A DNA stretch of 64,000 nt from Paenibacillus sp. P25 (GCA_024704175.1 CP085629.1:496001-560000); one strand, 5' to 3'; numbered from the stretch's first letter, positions 49,155-59,400 are shown. Translations and numbers: made by a program. The notes: generated from the letters alone by a model not told the origin.

Positions 49155-50316
49155 GTGCCAAAGGACCGAAAGGCATTATATATTCAAATTCAGGAGTATT
49201 TCACCGGGCTGATCGCTTCCGGGAGCTTGAAAGAGAACGATAAGATTCCGTCTGAGAAAGAGCTGATGGAGCAGTTTCATGTCAGCCGGATTACGGTCGC
49301 CAATGCGCTGGGAGAACTGGCGAAGGGCGGATGGATTTACCGGATTCCCGGGCGCGGCAACTTCGTCGGGAAGAGAGAGGCGGGGCGACCTGCCGCCGCG
49401 GAGCCGCAAATGCATGCTTTCGTCAGCCCGGCAAGCAAGCCCGCGGCGTAAAATGATCGGCTTGATTATCCCTTATATCCCCGATTACTTTGCGATCCGG
49501 CTGATCGAGGGGATTCATTCGGTTTTGCAGGATTCCGATTATTATCTGCTCATCACGCTTACCTTTAATTCCAAGGAAAGGGAGAAGGAAGCGATTCTCG
49601 AGCTGATCCAGAAGGGCGCCGAAGGGTCGCTGATTTTTCCGGTGGATTCGGAAACGTACAATGAGGAGATTTTGACGCTGAAGCTGCGTCACTATCCCTT
49701 CGTCCTCCTGGACCGCTATTTGCCGGGGATCGACACCAATTATGTTTGCTCCGACGGGTATAAGGGGACGCAGCTGGCAGTAGATTACCTGTGGGAGCTG
49801 GGGCACCGGAATATCGCGATTTGTTCAGATACGATCAAGGGAACGATTACCGTGGAAGACCGGCTGGCGGGATATATGGATGCTTTGAAGAACAAAGGAG
49901 CCATGATCAATCCGGGCCTGATCCTCAGGGAGTTCCGGTTCGATCTGCAGGAAGCGGGGGACGATCATCCGCTGGCAGGTCGCCTCCTGCAGCGGATGGC
50001 TACCGCCTATATCACTTTGAATACGCGGATTGCCTTCTTTGTAGCGACAACGGCCAAGAGGCTGAAGCTTCGCGTGCCGGAGGATATCTCGATCATCACG
50101 TTCGACGACCCTTCCGTAGGCCTTGACCAATACAGAGCCTTTACTCATGTATTCCAGAATGAAAGGGAGATGGGGGCCATCGCGGCGCGCAATTTGCTTG
50201 AACTCTTGGAAGCCCCGGGTCCGGCCGCCGGCGGGTACAAGATGGTGACGACCGAGCCGAAGCTGGTCGTCAAGCACACAACAGGCCCCGTGAAGGCCGA
50301 AGCGGTCTCGGAATAG
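49155..50316 (+). CDS. GntR-type DNA-binding/LacI-type sensor regulator (AraR-like, one frame change)
   Basis: About 386 residues. GntR winged helix: ALYIQIQEYFTGLIASGSLK, DKIPSEKELMEQFHVSRITV, ending IPGRGNFVG. Then a periplasmic-binding-protein-like sensor: MIGLIIPYIPDYFAIRLIEG, YVCSDGYKGTQLAVDYLWEL and ISIITFDDPSVG. The frame changes near 49440. This fusion is the AraR class, which senses a sugar and represses utilisation genes. Start GTG at 49155. Divergent from the alpha-mannosidase, it probably controls the mannoside genes. Confidence 0.87.
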
Positions 50317-50372
50317 TGCCCGTTTGCAGGGAATGAACAATACAAATACGGCTGGGAAAGGGAGTTTGCGAA

Positions 50373-50732
50373 ATGGAACAAATCATGTTTATTGAAATCG
50401 GGATGGGTATAGATCTGCATGGTCAGAACGTGACGAAGGCGGCTGTCCGGGCCGTGCAAAACGCGATTCATCATAACTCGATGCCCGGTCTCCGGACCGT
50501 TCTTCCGGGGAATGACATCAACCGGATGAAGGTGAACGTCAGGCTGGCCGTTCCCGCCGACAAGGACAAGCTGGATTTGGCCCTGGTCCGGGCGGAGTCG
50601 CCATACGGCGAGGTGACCTTCGACGTGGTGGATGGAGGAATGCTGACCACGAGCGGGATCGTCCTCACCGACAAGGAAGACCGGAACGACCTTGCCTATG
50701 TTGTCATTGCGTCTGTCGAGGTCGGCTATTGA
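50373..50732 (+). CDS. Lin0512-family protein
   Basis: Intact 119 residues: MEQIMFIEIGMGIDLHGQNV, then TKAAVRAVQNAIHHNSMPGL and YVVIASVEVGY. This matches the Lin0512 family of small proteins of unknown function, related in fold to cyclic-amide ring-opening enzyme subunits. GGGAGTTTG precedes the ATG. It stands alone after the regulator gene and is followed by a terminator. Confidence 0.85.
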   Translation: MEQIMFIEIGMGIDLHGQNVTKAAVRAVQNAIHHNSMPGLRTVLPGNDINRMKVNVRLAVPADKDKLDLALVRAESPYGEVTFDVVDGGMLTTSGIVLTDKEDRNDLAYVVIASVEVGY

Positions 50733-50744
50733 TGCCATAACCAT

Positions 50745-50790
50745 CGCCCTCTGCTCCCGGCTCTTGCGGCCGGGCAGGGGGCGTTTTTTT
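50745..50790 (+). terminator. Terminator after the Lin0512 gene
   Basis: CGCCCTCTGCTCCCGGC, loop, GCCGGGCAGGGGGCG, then TTTTTTT. Confidence 0.88.
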
Positions 50791-50853
50791 AATGGTTACA
50801 AGCGCCGGTCCTTGCAAGCCATGAACTTCCGGCTCCTGCAAGAACAAGTTGCG

Positions 50854-51060
50854 TTAAGATAACGATTCCGCGCCGGAATGGCCCGCTTCCGCCGCCTGTT
50901 CCTGCAGGCGGGCCTCATCGAGCCGCTCCCGGGCCCTCTGCTTCGCTCCTCTGTCATTAAGCTCCTGTGCCTCGTTCAAGGCGCTAAGCGCATGATTCAC
51001 AGCGTTCTGTGCCTGTACTTCCGCATTCGTTTCCCGTTGACCGGAAGATGGATTCGACAT
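50854..51060 (-). CDS. Small hydrophilic protein, unknown function
   Basis: 68 residues, strongly helical and rich in Ala, Glu, Gln and Arg (NAVNHALSALNEAQELNDRG). No membrane segment, no cysteine. AGGAGGTAACCC before the ATG is near perfect, which supports a real gene. Composition resembles small spore or stress proteins, but I do not recognise a family. Confidence 0.6.
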   Translation of the reverse strand: MSNPSSGQRETNAEVQAQNAVNHALSALNEAQELNDRGAKQRARERLDEARLQEQAAEAGHSGAESLS

Positions 51061-51270
51061 GGGTTACCTCCTGGATTGGAATGGTTTGGGACTATAGCAA
51101 GCTTAATATGGTCAGAACGGCAGCCGAATCATTCACCTCCACAGCGTTTTCCTGCGTATAACTGGGGGGGATTATTCGGCGACCATGGTTGTTGGAATGT
51201 AGGACGAATGGAATCAATACAATGAATAAGCGAGTTGTACCCGTAAGAGCGGAAGATTCCCGGAGGTGAC

Positions 51271-51917
51271 ATGGATGGCCGGTTACGCTTGCGTCTGCCG
51301 ATGAGCATACAAGAGCCGCCTTACAGGCGTATGTCGACGCCGTGATCCCGCCCACGGTACGGCATATGGGATTATCGGCTGCGGAAAGGGTGCCTGGAGC
51401 GGCGGAGCTCGGCGTTCACTTATATGTCATCCGGGAGCTGAACCAGTCCGTAGCGATGAGGTCCAGTATGAATCCCACGGATGTTCCTTTCTCCAAGCTG
51501 ACAGCCGTGCTTCTCGATATCGGCGCCGACCGGCTGATCCGAACGGGGCAGGCCCCGTATCCTGTCCCTTCCGCTTCCCTGTCCGGAGGCGGGCCCTTCG
51601 CTCTACTGGCGCGAACCGACCGTCTCCGCGCAGCGGAGCCGCTGGACCGGCTGGAATTTTCCCTGCATCTTCCCCCGCCCCCCTACCGGAATAATCCCGC
51701 CCTTGTTCAGGTCATGATGAATTCGATCCATCAGTTAACCTTGTTCGGCTACTATTCGGAATGGTACGGCTACGGGTCGACCCGCCTGCCGCCGGCGGCC
51801 GATCGTCGGTTGGAAGGAATCCCGCCCGGCTGGATTCAGACCGGATATCCGGGCCCGGCTTTCGGCTATCGGGATTTGCGCGGATTTGTGCTGAAGCGAT
51901 CCAAAGGGGGCGGGTGA
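51271..51917 (+). CDS. Gluconate 2-dehydrogenase subunit 3-like protein (one frame change at the start)
   Basis: About 215 residues. The reading frame PVTLASADEHTRAALQAYVD-AVIPPTV followed by PGAAELGVHLYVIRELNQ fits the gluconate dehydrogenase subunit 3 family, the small partner of GMC flavoproteins. The start ATG at 51271 follows CGGAGGTGAC but is one base out of frame, so one base is missing near 51278. Its end abuts the GMC gene. Unlike classical enzymes, no twin-arginine signal is obvious here. Confidence 0.65.
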
Positions 51918-53624
51918 ATGGAGAAGCCGGATGTCATCGTTATCGGTGCGGGGGGCGGGGGCGGCGTCATGGCAAAAGAGCTCGGGGAGCTTGGGCTTAA
52001 GGTGCTGGTGCTGGAAGCGGGACCATGGTATGGAAATAAACAGTGGCCCGATCCGAACCGCGATCGGGGGAGGGACGGCCAGCTCCAATCCGGGAGACCT
52101 GGACATTGTGCTTTTTAAGGAAATTTACAATAAACAGGAAAACATGATGAACAATCTGATTTCCGGCCGGATTCGATGGGGGCCTGCCGACAGTGCAAGA
52201 CCGCCGTGGCCCCGTATTTTAGCCCAGAAAGGCTATGTGTGGCAAAATTCGGGCGTAGGAGGAACAACCCAGCATTATCTCGCTCATTCTCCACGCGCGT
52301 TTCCGAGAGCCGTAGATCACGTATGGCCTATTCCCTACCGCGAGCTCGTCCCTTATTACGAGAAGGTGGAGGCGACGCTTCCCGTTGAATTTGCGCCGGT
52401 AACCGCCAAGGAGGAGCTGTTCTATTACGGCGCCAGAAAAGAGGGATGGCAACTGATTCCGACGCTGGATGTCGTCCGCCCCGGTTTCCGCCCACAGCCC
52501 AATGCAATCCTTCCGCCCAATAAGGAGCTCATGAATCCCGAGTATTCTCTGGAGCAATTGTCCTGGATGGAAGGCTGCACACTGGCCGGACACTGCATCA
52601 ACGGTCGCCCGCACGGCCCTTCGGTCGATAAAATAGCCAAGCGTTCCACGCATGTCAGCTATATACCCATGGCGTTAAAAACGGGGAACGTCGAGATCAG
52701 GCCCAACGCCTTCACGGTACGCATCTTAACGGCCCGCGATCCGAAGGAAGGGCCGCGTGCCGTCGGAGTGCGGTTCCGGGACACGTGGACAGGAGAAATG
52801 CAGGAGGTTCAGGCGGGAGCGGTCGTGATGGCCGCCGGCTGCATTGAGACGCCGCGGCTTTGGCTCAATTCGGATTTGCCGCGCGATCCATGGGTGGGAA
52901 GAGGGCTGGTGAATCATTTTTTTGATTCGATCACCGGCATTTTCGGCCCGGAGGAGCTGATATCTATCCTGGGTCAGCCGGAATCGGGTCCCTATGTCGG
53001 TCACACCTCCGGAGCCAGACTGGATTATCCGGGGATCGGATGCCTTGAGGTTGCGGGAATGGGTCCCGGTTTGACGGCGACCATGAACTTCAGCAACAGT
53101 GCGGCAGGATTCAGCTTCCTACATCCGCCTTCGCCGGGCGCTCTTTGGAACGGCTATGGGCTTATAGCAGGCCCCGAATTGACAGATATTATGGAAAACT
53201 TCTCTAGAACGCTCAATATCGTCGTTTATGCGGATGATGATGTCACTCCGAGTAACGGAATCACGGTAGTCCCGGACAAGACGGATGAACACGGCCCTAT
53301 TCCGAAGGTGAGCTATACTCCGAGTTTAAGAGCGAGGAACAACCGGGAAACGCTGATCCGGATCGCGGCCGGTATTTTACGGAGTGCGGGGCTCGCCGAA
53401 TTTACCGGTCCGGCTGGCCGGCGGGACTTATGATCCATATGGAAAGCACGATGAGGATGGGGCATGTGGTGAACACCGACGGCGAAGCCTACCAGGTGAA
53501 ACGCCTCTATATCGCAGACAACAGCGTACATTACAACGGAATAGGAGCAGCCAACCCGACACTTACCACGCAGGCCTTGGCCACACGGGCGGCGCAGAGG
53601 CTTGCCGAACGCTATTTCAGCTGA
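51918..53624 (+). CDS. GMC-family FAD oxidoreductase (two frame changes)
   Basis: About 569 residues. FAD motif DVIVIGAGGGGGVMAKELGE at the N-terminus with LKVLVLEAG; the cap contains WQNSGVGGTTQHYLAHSPRA; the C-terminus has the active-site region MESTMRMG and LYIADNSVHYNGIGAANPTL typical of gluconate/sugar dehydrogenase large subunits. Frame changes near 52065 and 53415. It starts directly after the subunit-3-like gene. No cytochrome c subunit is encoded nearby, so the electron acceptor is unknown. Confidence 0.87.
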
Positions 53625-53715
53625 TAGCGGTACGGAACCGTGCATAAAAAACCGGAGAGGAGGTTAGTTTAAGGAAAAGAAGTTTTTGTAAAACTTTGAA
53701 ACGGGTGAAGGTCTT

Positions 53716-54264
53716 ATGAACTTGCTGGAAATCATAAAGGACATATTGAAGCCTTATACGGACGGAGAAAAGCCTCCCCTTCACGTAGGAGAAGTCATGA
53801 ATCTCTGGTTCTATTTAGCGGCTACGGAGCAGACGATGCGCGGGGAACAGGTCTCCTTTAACATCGCTCAAGATCCCGATCTCAAAGAGAAATTGAGTGA
53901 TGTTATAGAAACCGTCCATAGCCCGATCCGCAAGGAACTTGTCGAATTTCTCCGGACGGAGGGTGTGACCCTTCCCCAAGTTACGCCCGAGAAACCGGTC
54001 GGCGATTACCGGAACATTCCCGAGGGCTCGAGATTATCCGACGAGGAGATAGCCAATCTGCTTCAATTCAATATTGTATCGGGCATTACCTATGCTTGCA
54101 GAGGCATGACGGAAGCGGTCCGCGCGGACGTGGGGGCCATGTTCGCCAAATACCAGATGATGAAAATCACGTATTCCTTAGGCTTAAAGGATCTCACGGC
54201 CAAGAAGGGCTGGTTAAAGGTTCCCCCGTATTATCATATGGAACAATTGATTCAAAAGGCTTGA
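53716..54264 (+). CDS. DUF3231-family protein
   Basis: Intact 182 residues, helical, beginning MNLLEIIKDILKPYTDGEKP with LHVGEVMNLWFYLAATEQTM and ending GWLKVPPYYHM. DUF3231 proteins are found in spore-formers and have a CotF/ferritin-like helical fold; function unknown. Position 92 bp after the GMC gene suggests a separate unit. Confidence 0.85.
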   Translation: MNLLEIIKDILKPYTDGEKPPLHVGEVMNLWFYLAATEQTMRGEQVSFNIAQDPDLKEKLSDVIETVHSPIRKELVEFLRTEGVTLPQVTPEKPVGDYRNIPEGSRLSDEEIANLLQFNIVSGITYACRGMTEAVRADVGAMFAKYQMMKITYSLGLKDLTAKKGWLKVPPYYHMEQLIQKA

Positions 54265-54302
54265 AAAACGGCAAGGAATGTTTAGGCCGAACACGGAAGA
54301 TG

Positions 54303-54345
54303 AAGCCTCCAATGCTGCGGCAGCGTGGTGTGGAGGCTTATTTTC
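54303..54345 (+). terminator. Terminator after the DUF3231 gene
   Basis: AAGCCTCCA pairs perfectly with TGGAGGCTT around a GC-rich loop, followed by ATTTTCG. Confidence 0.8.
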
Positions 54346-54370
54346 GTTGCAGTTCAAAAGGCCGGATGCT

Positions 54371-54399
54371 TGACAAAATACTTTAGATTTATTACTTTA
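54371..54399 (+). promoter_or_regulatory. Sigma-A type promoter of the PadR-P450 unit
   Basis: TTGACA, 17-bp AT-rich spacer, TACTTT, about 100 bp before the PadR start. AT-rich imperfect repeats around the -10 (ACTTTAGATTTATTACTTTA) could be the PadR operator. Confidence 0.55.
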
Positions 54400-54497
54400 A
54401 TTAGGGTAACAAAAAATGGAACGAAAGGTGGGGATAAGGATGCTGCCGCTCGTTCAATGAAAACGGCGCGGAAGCCAAGAAGGAACGGGAGGATGTC

Positions 54498-55028
54498 ATG
54501 TCGATCAAGCTGGTTGTTCTCGGCCTGTTAAGCCGGGAGAAGCTTCACCCTTATGAAATCAAGCGTCTTCTGAAAGAGAAGAAGCTGGAGAAATTCGTAA
54601 AAATCAATGACGGCACTTTATATTACACGATAGACAGGCTGACGAAAGACGGGTATATCGAGCCTGTAGAGACCGTGCAGGACCCCAACCGGCCGGAGAA
54701 AACCTTATATGCCATCACCGGGGCGGGGAAGGCCCGTTTCTTCGAAGAGCTGTATGAGGCTTTCGGTCAAACGGAGACGTTCTGCCTGCCGGGCTATTCC
54801 GCGATGCTGTTCCTTGAGGACGGCGATCCGGAGGAAGTCAGGCGAAGCCTGCAGGTTCGTTTGAAGCGGTCGCTGAAAGACATAGCCACTATGGAAGGCT
54901 ATGCCGAATTATACCGGGATCATCCGAGCCGGGGTGTTCAATTTATGCTGCGCAATGCGATGGAGCATTACCTTGTGGAGCGGAAGACACTGGAGGATTT
55001 GATCAGGCACCTGAATGTGAAGCGGTAA
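54498..55028 (+). CDS. PadR-family transcriptional regulator
   Basis: Intact 176 residues. The winged helix reads LVVLGLLSREKLHPYEIKRL then VKINDGTLYYTIDRLTKDGY, and the longer C-terminal helical domain (Vir_reg type) follows. PadR repressors respond to phenolics or drugs and usually control the adjacent gene, here a cytochrome P450 48 bp downstream. GGGAGG precedes the ATG. Confidence 0.9.
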   Translation: MSIKLVVLGLLSREKLHPYEIKRLLKEKKLEKFVKINDGTLYYTIDRLTKDGYIEPVETVQDPNRPEKTLYAITGAGKARFFEELYEAFGQTETFCLPGYSAMLFLEDGDPEEVRRSLQVRLKRSLKDIATMEGYAELYRDHPSRGVQFMLRNAMEHYLVERKTLEDLIRHLNVKR

Positions 55029-55075
55029 GAGGGAGAAAGGCTCAAGATCCAAGATAACAGGAGGGTGAAAGAACG

Positions 55076-56260
55076 ATGAATGGAACCAAGTATGCCAATA
55101 TGCTGATCATGTCCGAGCTTAGCGATACCGAGACGCGCCTGAAGCCTTTTGGCGTGTTGAATCAATTGAGGGACAAGACGCCGGTCCGCTATGACGAGAG
55201 CCGCGGGTGCTGGGATGTATTCCGTTATGTGGACGTTCATCGGATTCTGAAGGATCCTCATACGTTCTCTTCCCGCCGGGGATGTCGCAGGAAAGCATAC
55301 TGTTTATGGATCCTCCCAAGCATACGCAGATGCGGGATCTGGTGAATAAAGCCTTCACGCCGAGAGCGGTTCAGGAGCTCGTGCCGCGCATTCATGCCAT
55401 CGCGGAGGAATTGATGGACCAGATGACCGGCGGCGAGACGGATCTGGTTCATTCGTTCGCCACTCCGCTTCCCGTTATCGTCATCGCCGAGCTGCTCGGC
55501 GTGCCGCCCGAGGATCGCGCGCTGTTCAAGGCCTGGTCCGATGTCCTGGTGGAAGGCGCCGAGGATTTGACGGACGAGGCGTTCGACAAGATCACCTCCA
55601 AGCGCAGGCAGACCATCGGGGAGCTTTCGGAGTACTTCCGGAAGATTGTGGAGCAGCGTGCGAAGAACCCGCGGGAGGATCTGATTTCCGCATTGCTGCA
55701 AGCCGAATTGGAAGGGGAAAAGCTGAAGGGGAAGAAATCCTGGCCTTCTGCATCCTTCTGCTGGCCGCCGGCAACGAAACGACGACCAATTTGATCACGA
55801 ACGGGGTCCGCTACTTGACGGAGGAGCCTGCGCTGCAGACCGAGCTCGCCGGCGATCCCGGTTTGATTCCTTCCTTTATCGAGGAAGTGCTGCGCTATTA
55901 TCCGCCGATTGTGGCGATCGGCCGGGTCGTGAAGGAGGATGTGACGGTAGGGGAGCGGCTGCTTCGGGCCGGCGATCAGGTGATATCCTGGGTCGGGGCG
56001 GCCAACAGGGACGAATCGAAATTCAAGGATCCGAACCGCTTCGACCCCGGCGCAAACCGAATCCGCACATGTCGTTCGGCTTCGGCATCCATTTCTGCCT
56101 AGGCGCTCCTCTCGCCAGGCTGGAAGGACAGATCGCGATAGAGCGGCTCGCTCCGGCAGTTCGAAGACCTGAGACTCGTACCCGGAAGCGCCCCGTTCCG
56201 ATTCAGAGCTCCTTCGTCTTCGGCGTTAAAAACTACCCGATCTCATTTAAAAGAAAATAA
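55076..56260 (+). CDS. Cytochrome P450 (at least three frame changes)
   Basis: About 395 residues, soluble bacterial class I type. Visible in order: [21 protein letters not shown]-helix [13 protein letters not shown] (after repair), ExxR helix [17 protein letters not shown], and haem loop [20 protein letters not shown] with the cysteine ligand. Frame changes near 55278, 55735 and 56058, and a compensated pair near 56148 and 56200. GGAGGGTG precedes the ATG. No ferredoxin or reductase gene is adjacent. Regulation by the upstream PadR protein is likely. Substrate unknown. Confidence 0.87.
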
Positions 56261-56271
56261 GGCTCGGCTCC

Positions 56272-56300
56272 GGCTCGTCCCTCATGGGGCGGGCTTTTTT
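56272..56300 (+). terminator. Terminator after the P450 gene
   Basis: GCTCGTCCC, loop TCAT, GGGGCGGGC, then TTTTTT. Confidence 0.8.
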
Positions 56301-56414
56301 GGTTCACTTGAAGATAGGCAAATGCTATCAAGGATATTGATATTACCTCTTAGACTAAATCGGTTTATGGGGGTATAGTAGGAGGTAGCTATACATAGAG
56401 AGGATTGTCGGGCG

Positions 56415-57339
56415 ATGTTCCAGACGGTAATGACAACGTTAATTCAAGTGATTGTTCCGCTTTCCATACCGGTGATTGCAGGCGCGCTTCTTAAGCGTTT
56501 TAAGGACCTGGATACGAAGCCGCTGCTGACACTGTATTTGTACTTTTTAAGCCCGGCCATCATATTGGAAACCTTAACGACCGCCGAAATTTCGTTTGAC
56601 GACATTTACAAAACCTTGGCCTTCTGCGTACTGAATTTGGTGCTCATGTGGGCGGTTGCGAACGGGCTCGGCAGGCTCGCTCAAACTGCAATCCCCGGAA
56701 CTGGCGGGTCTTACTTTGATTTCGACCTTAACGAACAGCGTCAATTACGGTCTTCCGCTCGTTCTGCTCGCTTTCGGCAAGCTCGGGCTGGATAAAGCGT
56801 CGGTCTACGTGATCGCCCAAATGATTATCGCCAATACGATAGGCGTTTACTTTGCGGCCCGCTCCCAATTCTCGGTAAAAAATGCAGTGAAATCCGTCTT
56901 CGCGCTTCCCTCGATTTACGCCGCGCCGCTGGCCATGGTACTGCGTGCGTCTGGGCTGCATCTTCCGGCCGATCTGGAGAAGGGCGTCTCGATGGTGGCG
57001 GCCGCCTATTCTCCCGTGGTCCTGGCGATCCTGGGGGCGCAGATGATCAGCGTAAGCAATGACCGGCTGGATCCCAAGATCCGTTTCTCCTTTTGGGCGG
57101 GCCTCGGCGTCCGGTCGCTGCTGTCGCCGCTCGCGGCATGTCTCGTCTTGTATGTGCTGCGGGTTCAAGGGACCTTATTCTCGGTGATGTTCATCGTGGC
57201 GTCCATGCCGGTGGCCGTCAATGCGGTGATTTTGGCCGAGCGCTTCGATGCTTCTCCCAAGTTCGTATCCAAATGCATCTTGTGGACGACGCTCGCTTCG
57301 TTTATCGTGCTTCCCGTTCTTATCGGTCTTGTGAAATAG
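56415..57339 (+). CDS. AEC-family transporter (one frame change)
   Basis: About 308 residues with ten predicted helices in the two-part auxin-efflux-carrier fold. It begins MFQTVMTTLIQVIVPLSIPV; after the frame change near 56690 it has LISTLTNSVNYGLPLVLLAF and in the second half MFIVASMPVAVNAVILAERF, both family marks. Bacterial members carry malate, malonate or other organic acids, mostly untested. It is a single-gene unit. Confidence 0.87.
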
Positions 57340-57407
57340 CAGGCGGGTGTAATCTGAAGATCAGGATGGAATAATAAAGGGGCTTTACAATTTCAAGGGT
57401 GGAGTCG

Positions 57408-57578
57408 ATGGATATGACCGAGCGGCATCCGAAAGGACATGTTGAGTTCCGGCGACCTCCGGCTAAGCTGGTGGCCAGTGCGCCGGGTGATGAAGAGATG
57501 CAGGAGCATCTCGAGGAAATGATGGAGGAGGACGGCTACCCCGGGTCCTGCACCATAGTCGATACGGACCGGCGGTAA
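57408..57578 (+). CDS. Small acidic protein, 56 aa, unknown
   Basis: ORF MDMTERHPKGHVEFRRPPAK to VDTDRR with an acidic centre EEMQEHLEEMMEED. GGTGGAG lies 5 bp before the ATG. It occupies the gap between the AEC gene and the convergent alarmone synthetase. No family recognised; it could be a chance ORF. Confidence 0.4.
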   Translation: MDMTERHPKGHVEFRRPPAKLVASAPGDEEMQEHLEEMMEEDGYPGSCTIVDTDRR

Positions 57579-57644
57579 GATGCGGCTGTCCTTCATGAAA
57601 AGGGGAGCGGCGTCCTTGGAGGTTCATGCCGCCCCCGCCCCATG

Positions 57645-58386
57645 TCAGTTGCCGTCTCCTTGGTCTGCCGCCGATTAATTTCAGCGGCGCTTCGGGCAGC
57701 TGGAACTGCTGGTCGCTGATGATTTTCAGCCCTTCCTCGACCTCTACCGTGCGTCTTTCTTTGATTTCCACGATTTCGTTATGAAGCCGTTCCATCTTCA
57801 GATCCAGGGTCGCCGCAGAATCGGCGGCCTCTTTCAATTCCTGCAGCGACCGCGGCGGTACGGCCTGGTTGTATTTGTAATAAATTTTATGCTCGAGGCT
57901 CGCCCAGAAATCCATGGCGATCGTCCGGATCTGCACCTCTACGCAGACATTTTCCTGCCTGTCCGACATGTAGATCGGAATTTCTACGAGCAGATGCAGG
58001 CTCTTATAGCCGTTCGGCTTCGGTCGCTTGATGTAATCCTTCACCTCGAGGATTTTCAGATCGCTCTGGTTCTGGAGCATTTCTACGATCTTGTAAATGT
58101 CGGAGAGAAAAGAGCAGGTAATCCGAATGCCCGCGATGTCCTTAATGTTGTCCTTGATGCTATCCAGCGAGATGGTACAGCCTTTCTTGTACAGCTTCTT
58201 CAGGATGCTCTCCGGCGACTTGAGCCGCGAGCTTGTATGCTCGATCGGGTTATAGTCATGGAAAAAATGAAATTCTTCCTTCAAAATTTCGACTTTGGTT
58301 TCAATCGCGTCGAGGGCGAATTTATATGCCATCATAAACCGGGTGATTTCATTCTTGAACTGCCGGAATTGTTCCATAGGGAGCAT
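57645..58386 (-). CDS. Small alarmone synthetase, (p)ppGpp pyrophosphokinase domain
   Basis: About 246 residues: a stand-alone RelA/SpoT synthetase domain of the YjbM/YwaC group, without a hydrolase domain. Motifs: RLKSPESILKKLYKKG, DIAGIRITCSFL, KPNGYKSLHLLVEIP and CVEVQIRTIAMDFWASLEHK. It makes ppGpp or pppGpp in the cytoplasm. The start is ATG at 58386 with GGAGG upstream. The C-terminus is uncertain: a one-base change after APLKLIGG gives a stop at 57645, whereas the unbroken frame continues to 57463 through sequence that looks non-coding. Confidence 0.82.
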
Positions 58387-58550
58387 GCTCACCTTGATCC
58401 CTCCATTTGTGCTGTTTCTAAGAAAAGCATAATACATGGGAGGCATGCAAAGCAAACCGGGGTAGGGGCATGTCCATGCATTCGTATGAAAAAGGAAGTC
58501 CTGCAGAGACGGCTGTCGTGCTGCGGGGCTTCCTCCATTGGAAACGCTTA

Positions 58551-59126
58551 TCACTGTTCCGGACGGATGGGTTCCTTAGGGACCAGATTGTAGATTTCGC
58601 CCGATTCCAAGGCGTCGATCAGCCGGTCCAGCCACAAGTAATAGCTTACGGCTTGATTGATTTTATCCATATCCGAGGCGAGCGTCGATTGCAGCACTTC
58701 GTCTTCAGGGTATTTCCCCGACAGCTCCTTCAGCTCCGAAAGCGATTTTTTCAGTGCCTGGAGATTCATTTCCACCGCTTTTCTCCACTTGATGGCAAAG
58801 AAATCGGAAAAGGTCTGATGCCAGTCCCGCTCCACCTCGTAGAGATCCTTCCGCGAGCCCTTCTCCCATACTTTATTGACCATATTGAGATCGACCAGCG
58901 TCCGGATCCCCGTGCTCATGCTGGTCTTGCTCATTTCCATCGCTTCGCCCATTTCATCCAGCGTCATCGGTTTATTTTGAAAAAACATCAGCCCGTATAG
59001 CGGCCCGGTTGACAGTGTGATGCCGTACAGATCCATATTTTTGCCGATGGATTCAATAATCCGCTTGCGCGCCTTATGAATCGATTGTTCCTGCTCAGGC
59101 GAAATTCCCGCCAACTCGTTAAACAT
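58551..59126 (-). CDS. gbsR: GbsR/OpcR-type transcriptional regulator
   Basis: Intact 191 residues of the GbsR branch of MarR-like regulators: KNMDLYGITLSTGPLYGLMF, then MTLDEMGEAMEMSKTSMSTG as the recognition helix and GSRKDLYEVERDWHQTFSDF. In Bacillus, GbsR and OpcR repress glycine-betaine synthesis and choline or betaine uptake genes. It is divergent from the OpuA operon, which supports this role. Confidence 0.87.
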   Translation of the reverse strand: MFNELAGISPEQEQSIHKARKRIIESIGKNMDLYGITLSTGPLYGLMFFQNKPMTLDEMGEAMEMSKTSMSTGIRTLVDLNMVNKVWEKGSRKDLYEVERDWHQTFSDFFAIKWRKAVEMNLQALKKSLSELKELSGKYPEDEVLQSTLASDMDKINQAVSYYLWLDRLIDALESGEIYNLVPKEPIRPEQ

Positions 59127-59180
59127 TATGCCACTCCTCCATCGGTGTCCAGCGTTGTCTGATATTGTAAGTTTATCTCC

Positions 59181-59209
59181 ATCATAATGCCATTTAGGCT
59201 CATTGTAAA
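59181..59209 (-). promoter_or_regulatory. Sigma-A type promoter of gbsR
   Basis: Minus strand TTTACA (59204-59209), 17-bp spacer, TATGAT (59181-59186). Confidence 0.6.
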
Positions 59210-59282
59210 AAACTATGTTTCAAATGTAAAGGAACGGTTACGGCCGGATACGGGAGGAAATCAGGCATAAAGCCGGGGATAA

Positions 59283-59318
59283 GTACGTAAAGTTTTTACT
59301 GTACGTTCTTTACATACG
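59283..59318. promoter_or_regulatory. Candidate GbsR operator upstream of the OpuA promoter
   Basis: Imperfect inverted repeat GTACGTAAAG (59283-59292) and CTTTACATACG (59308-59318), with another TGTACG between. It lies just upstream of the OpuA -35 box and between the two divergent promoters. Confidence 0.4.
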
Positions 59319-59328
59319 ATATAAACGG

Positions 59329-59357
59329 TTGACACTTAATTTATTTATCCGTTAGAC
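59329..59357 (+). promoter_or_regulatory. Sigma-A type promoter of the opuA operon
   Basis: TTGACA (59329-59334), 17-bp spacer, TTAGAC (59352-59357), 44 bp before the TTG start. Confidence 0.65.
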
Positions 59358-59400
59358 TTGAGCAAGAGAAACTGGAAACAAACTGGAATGGGGTGTTCAT

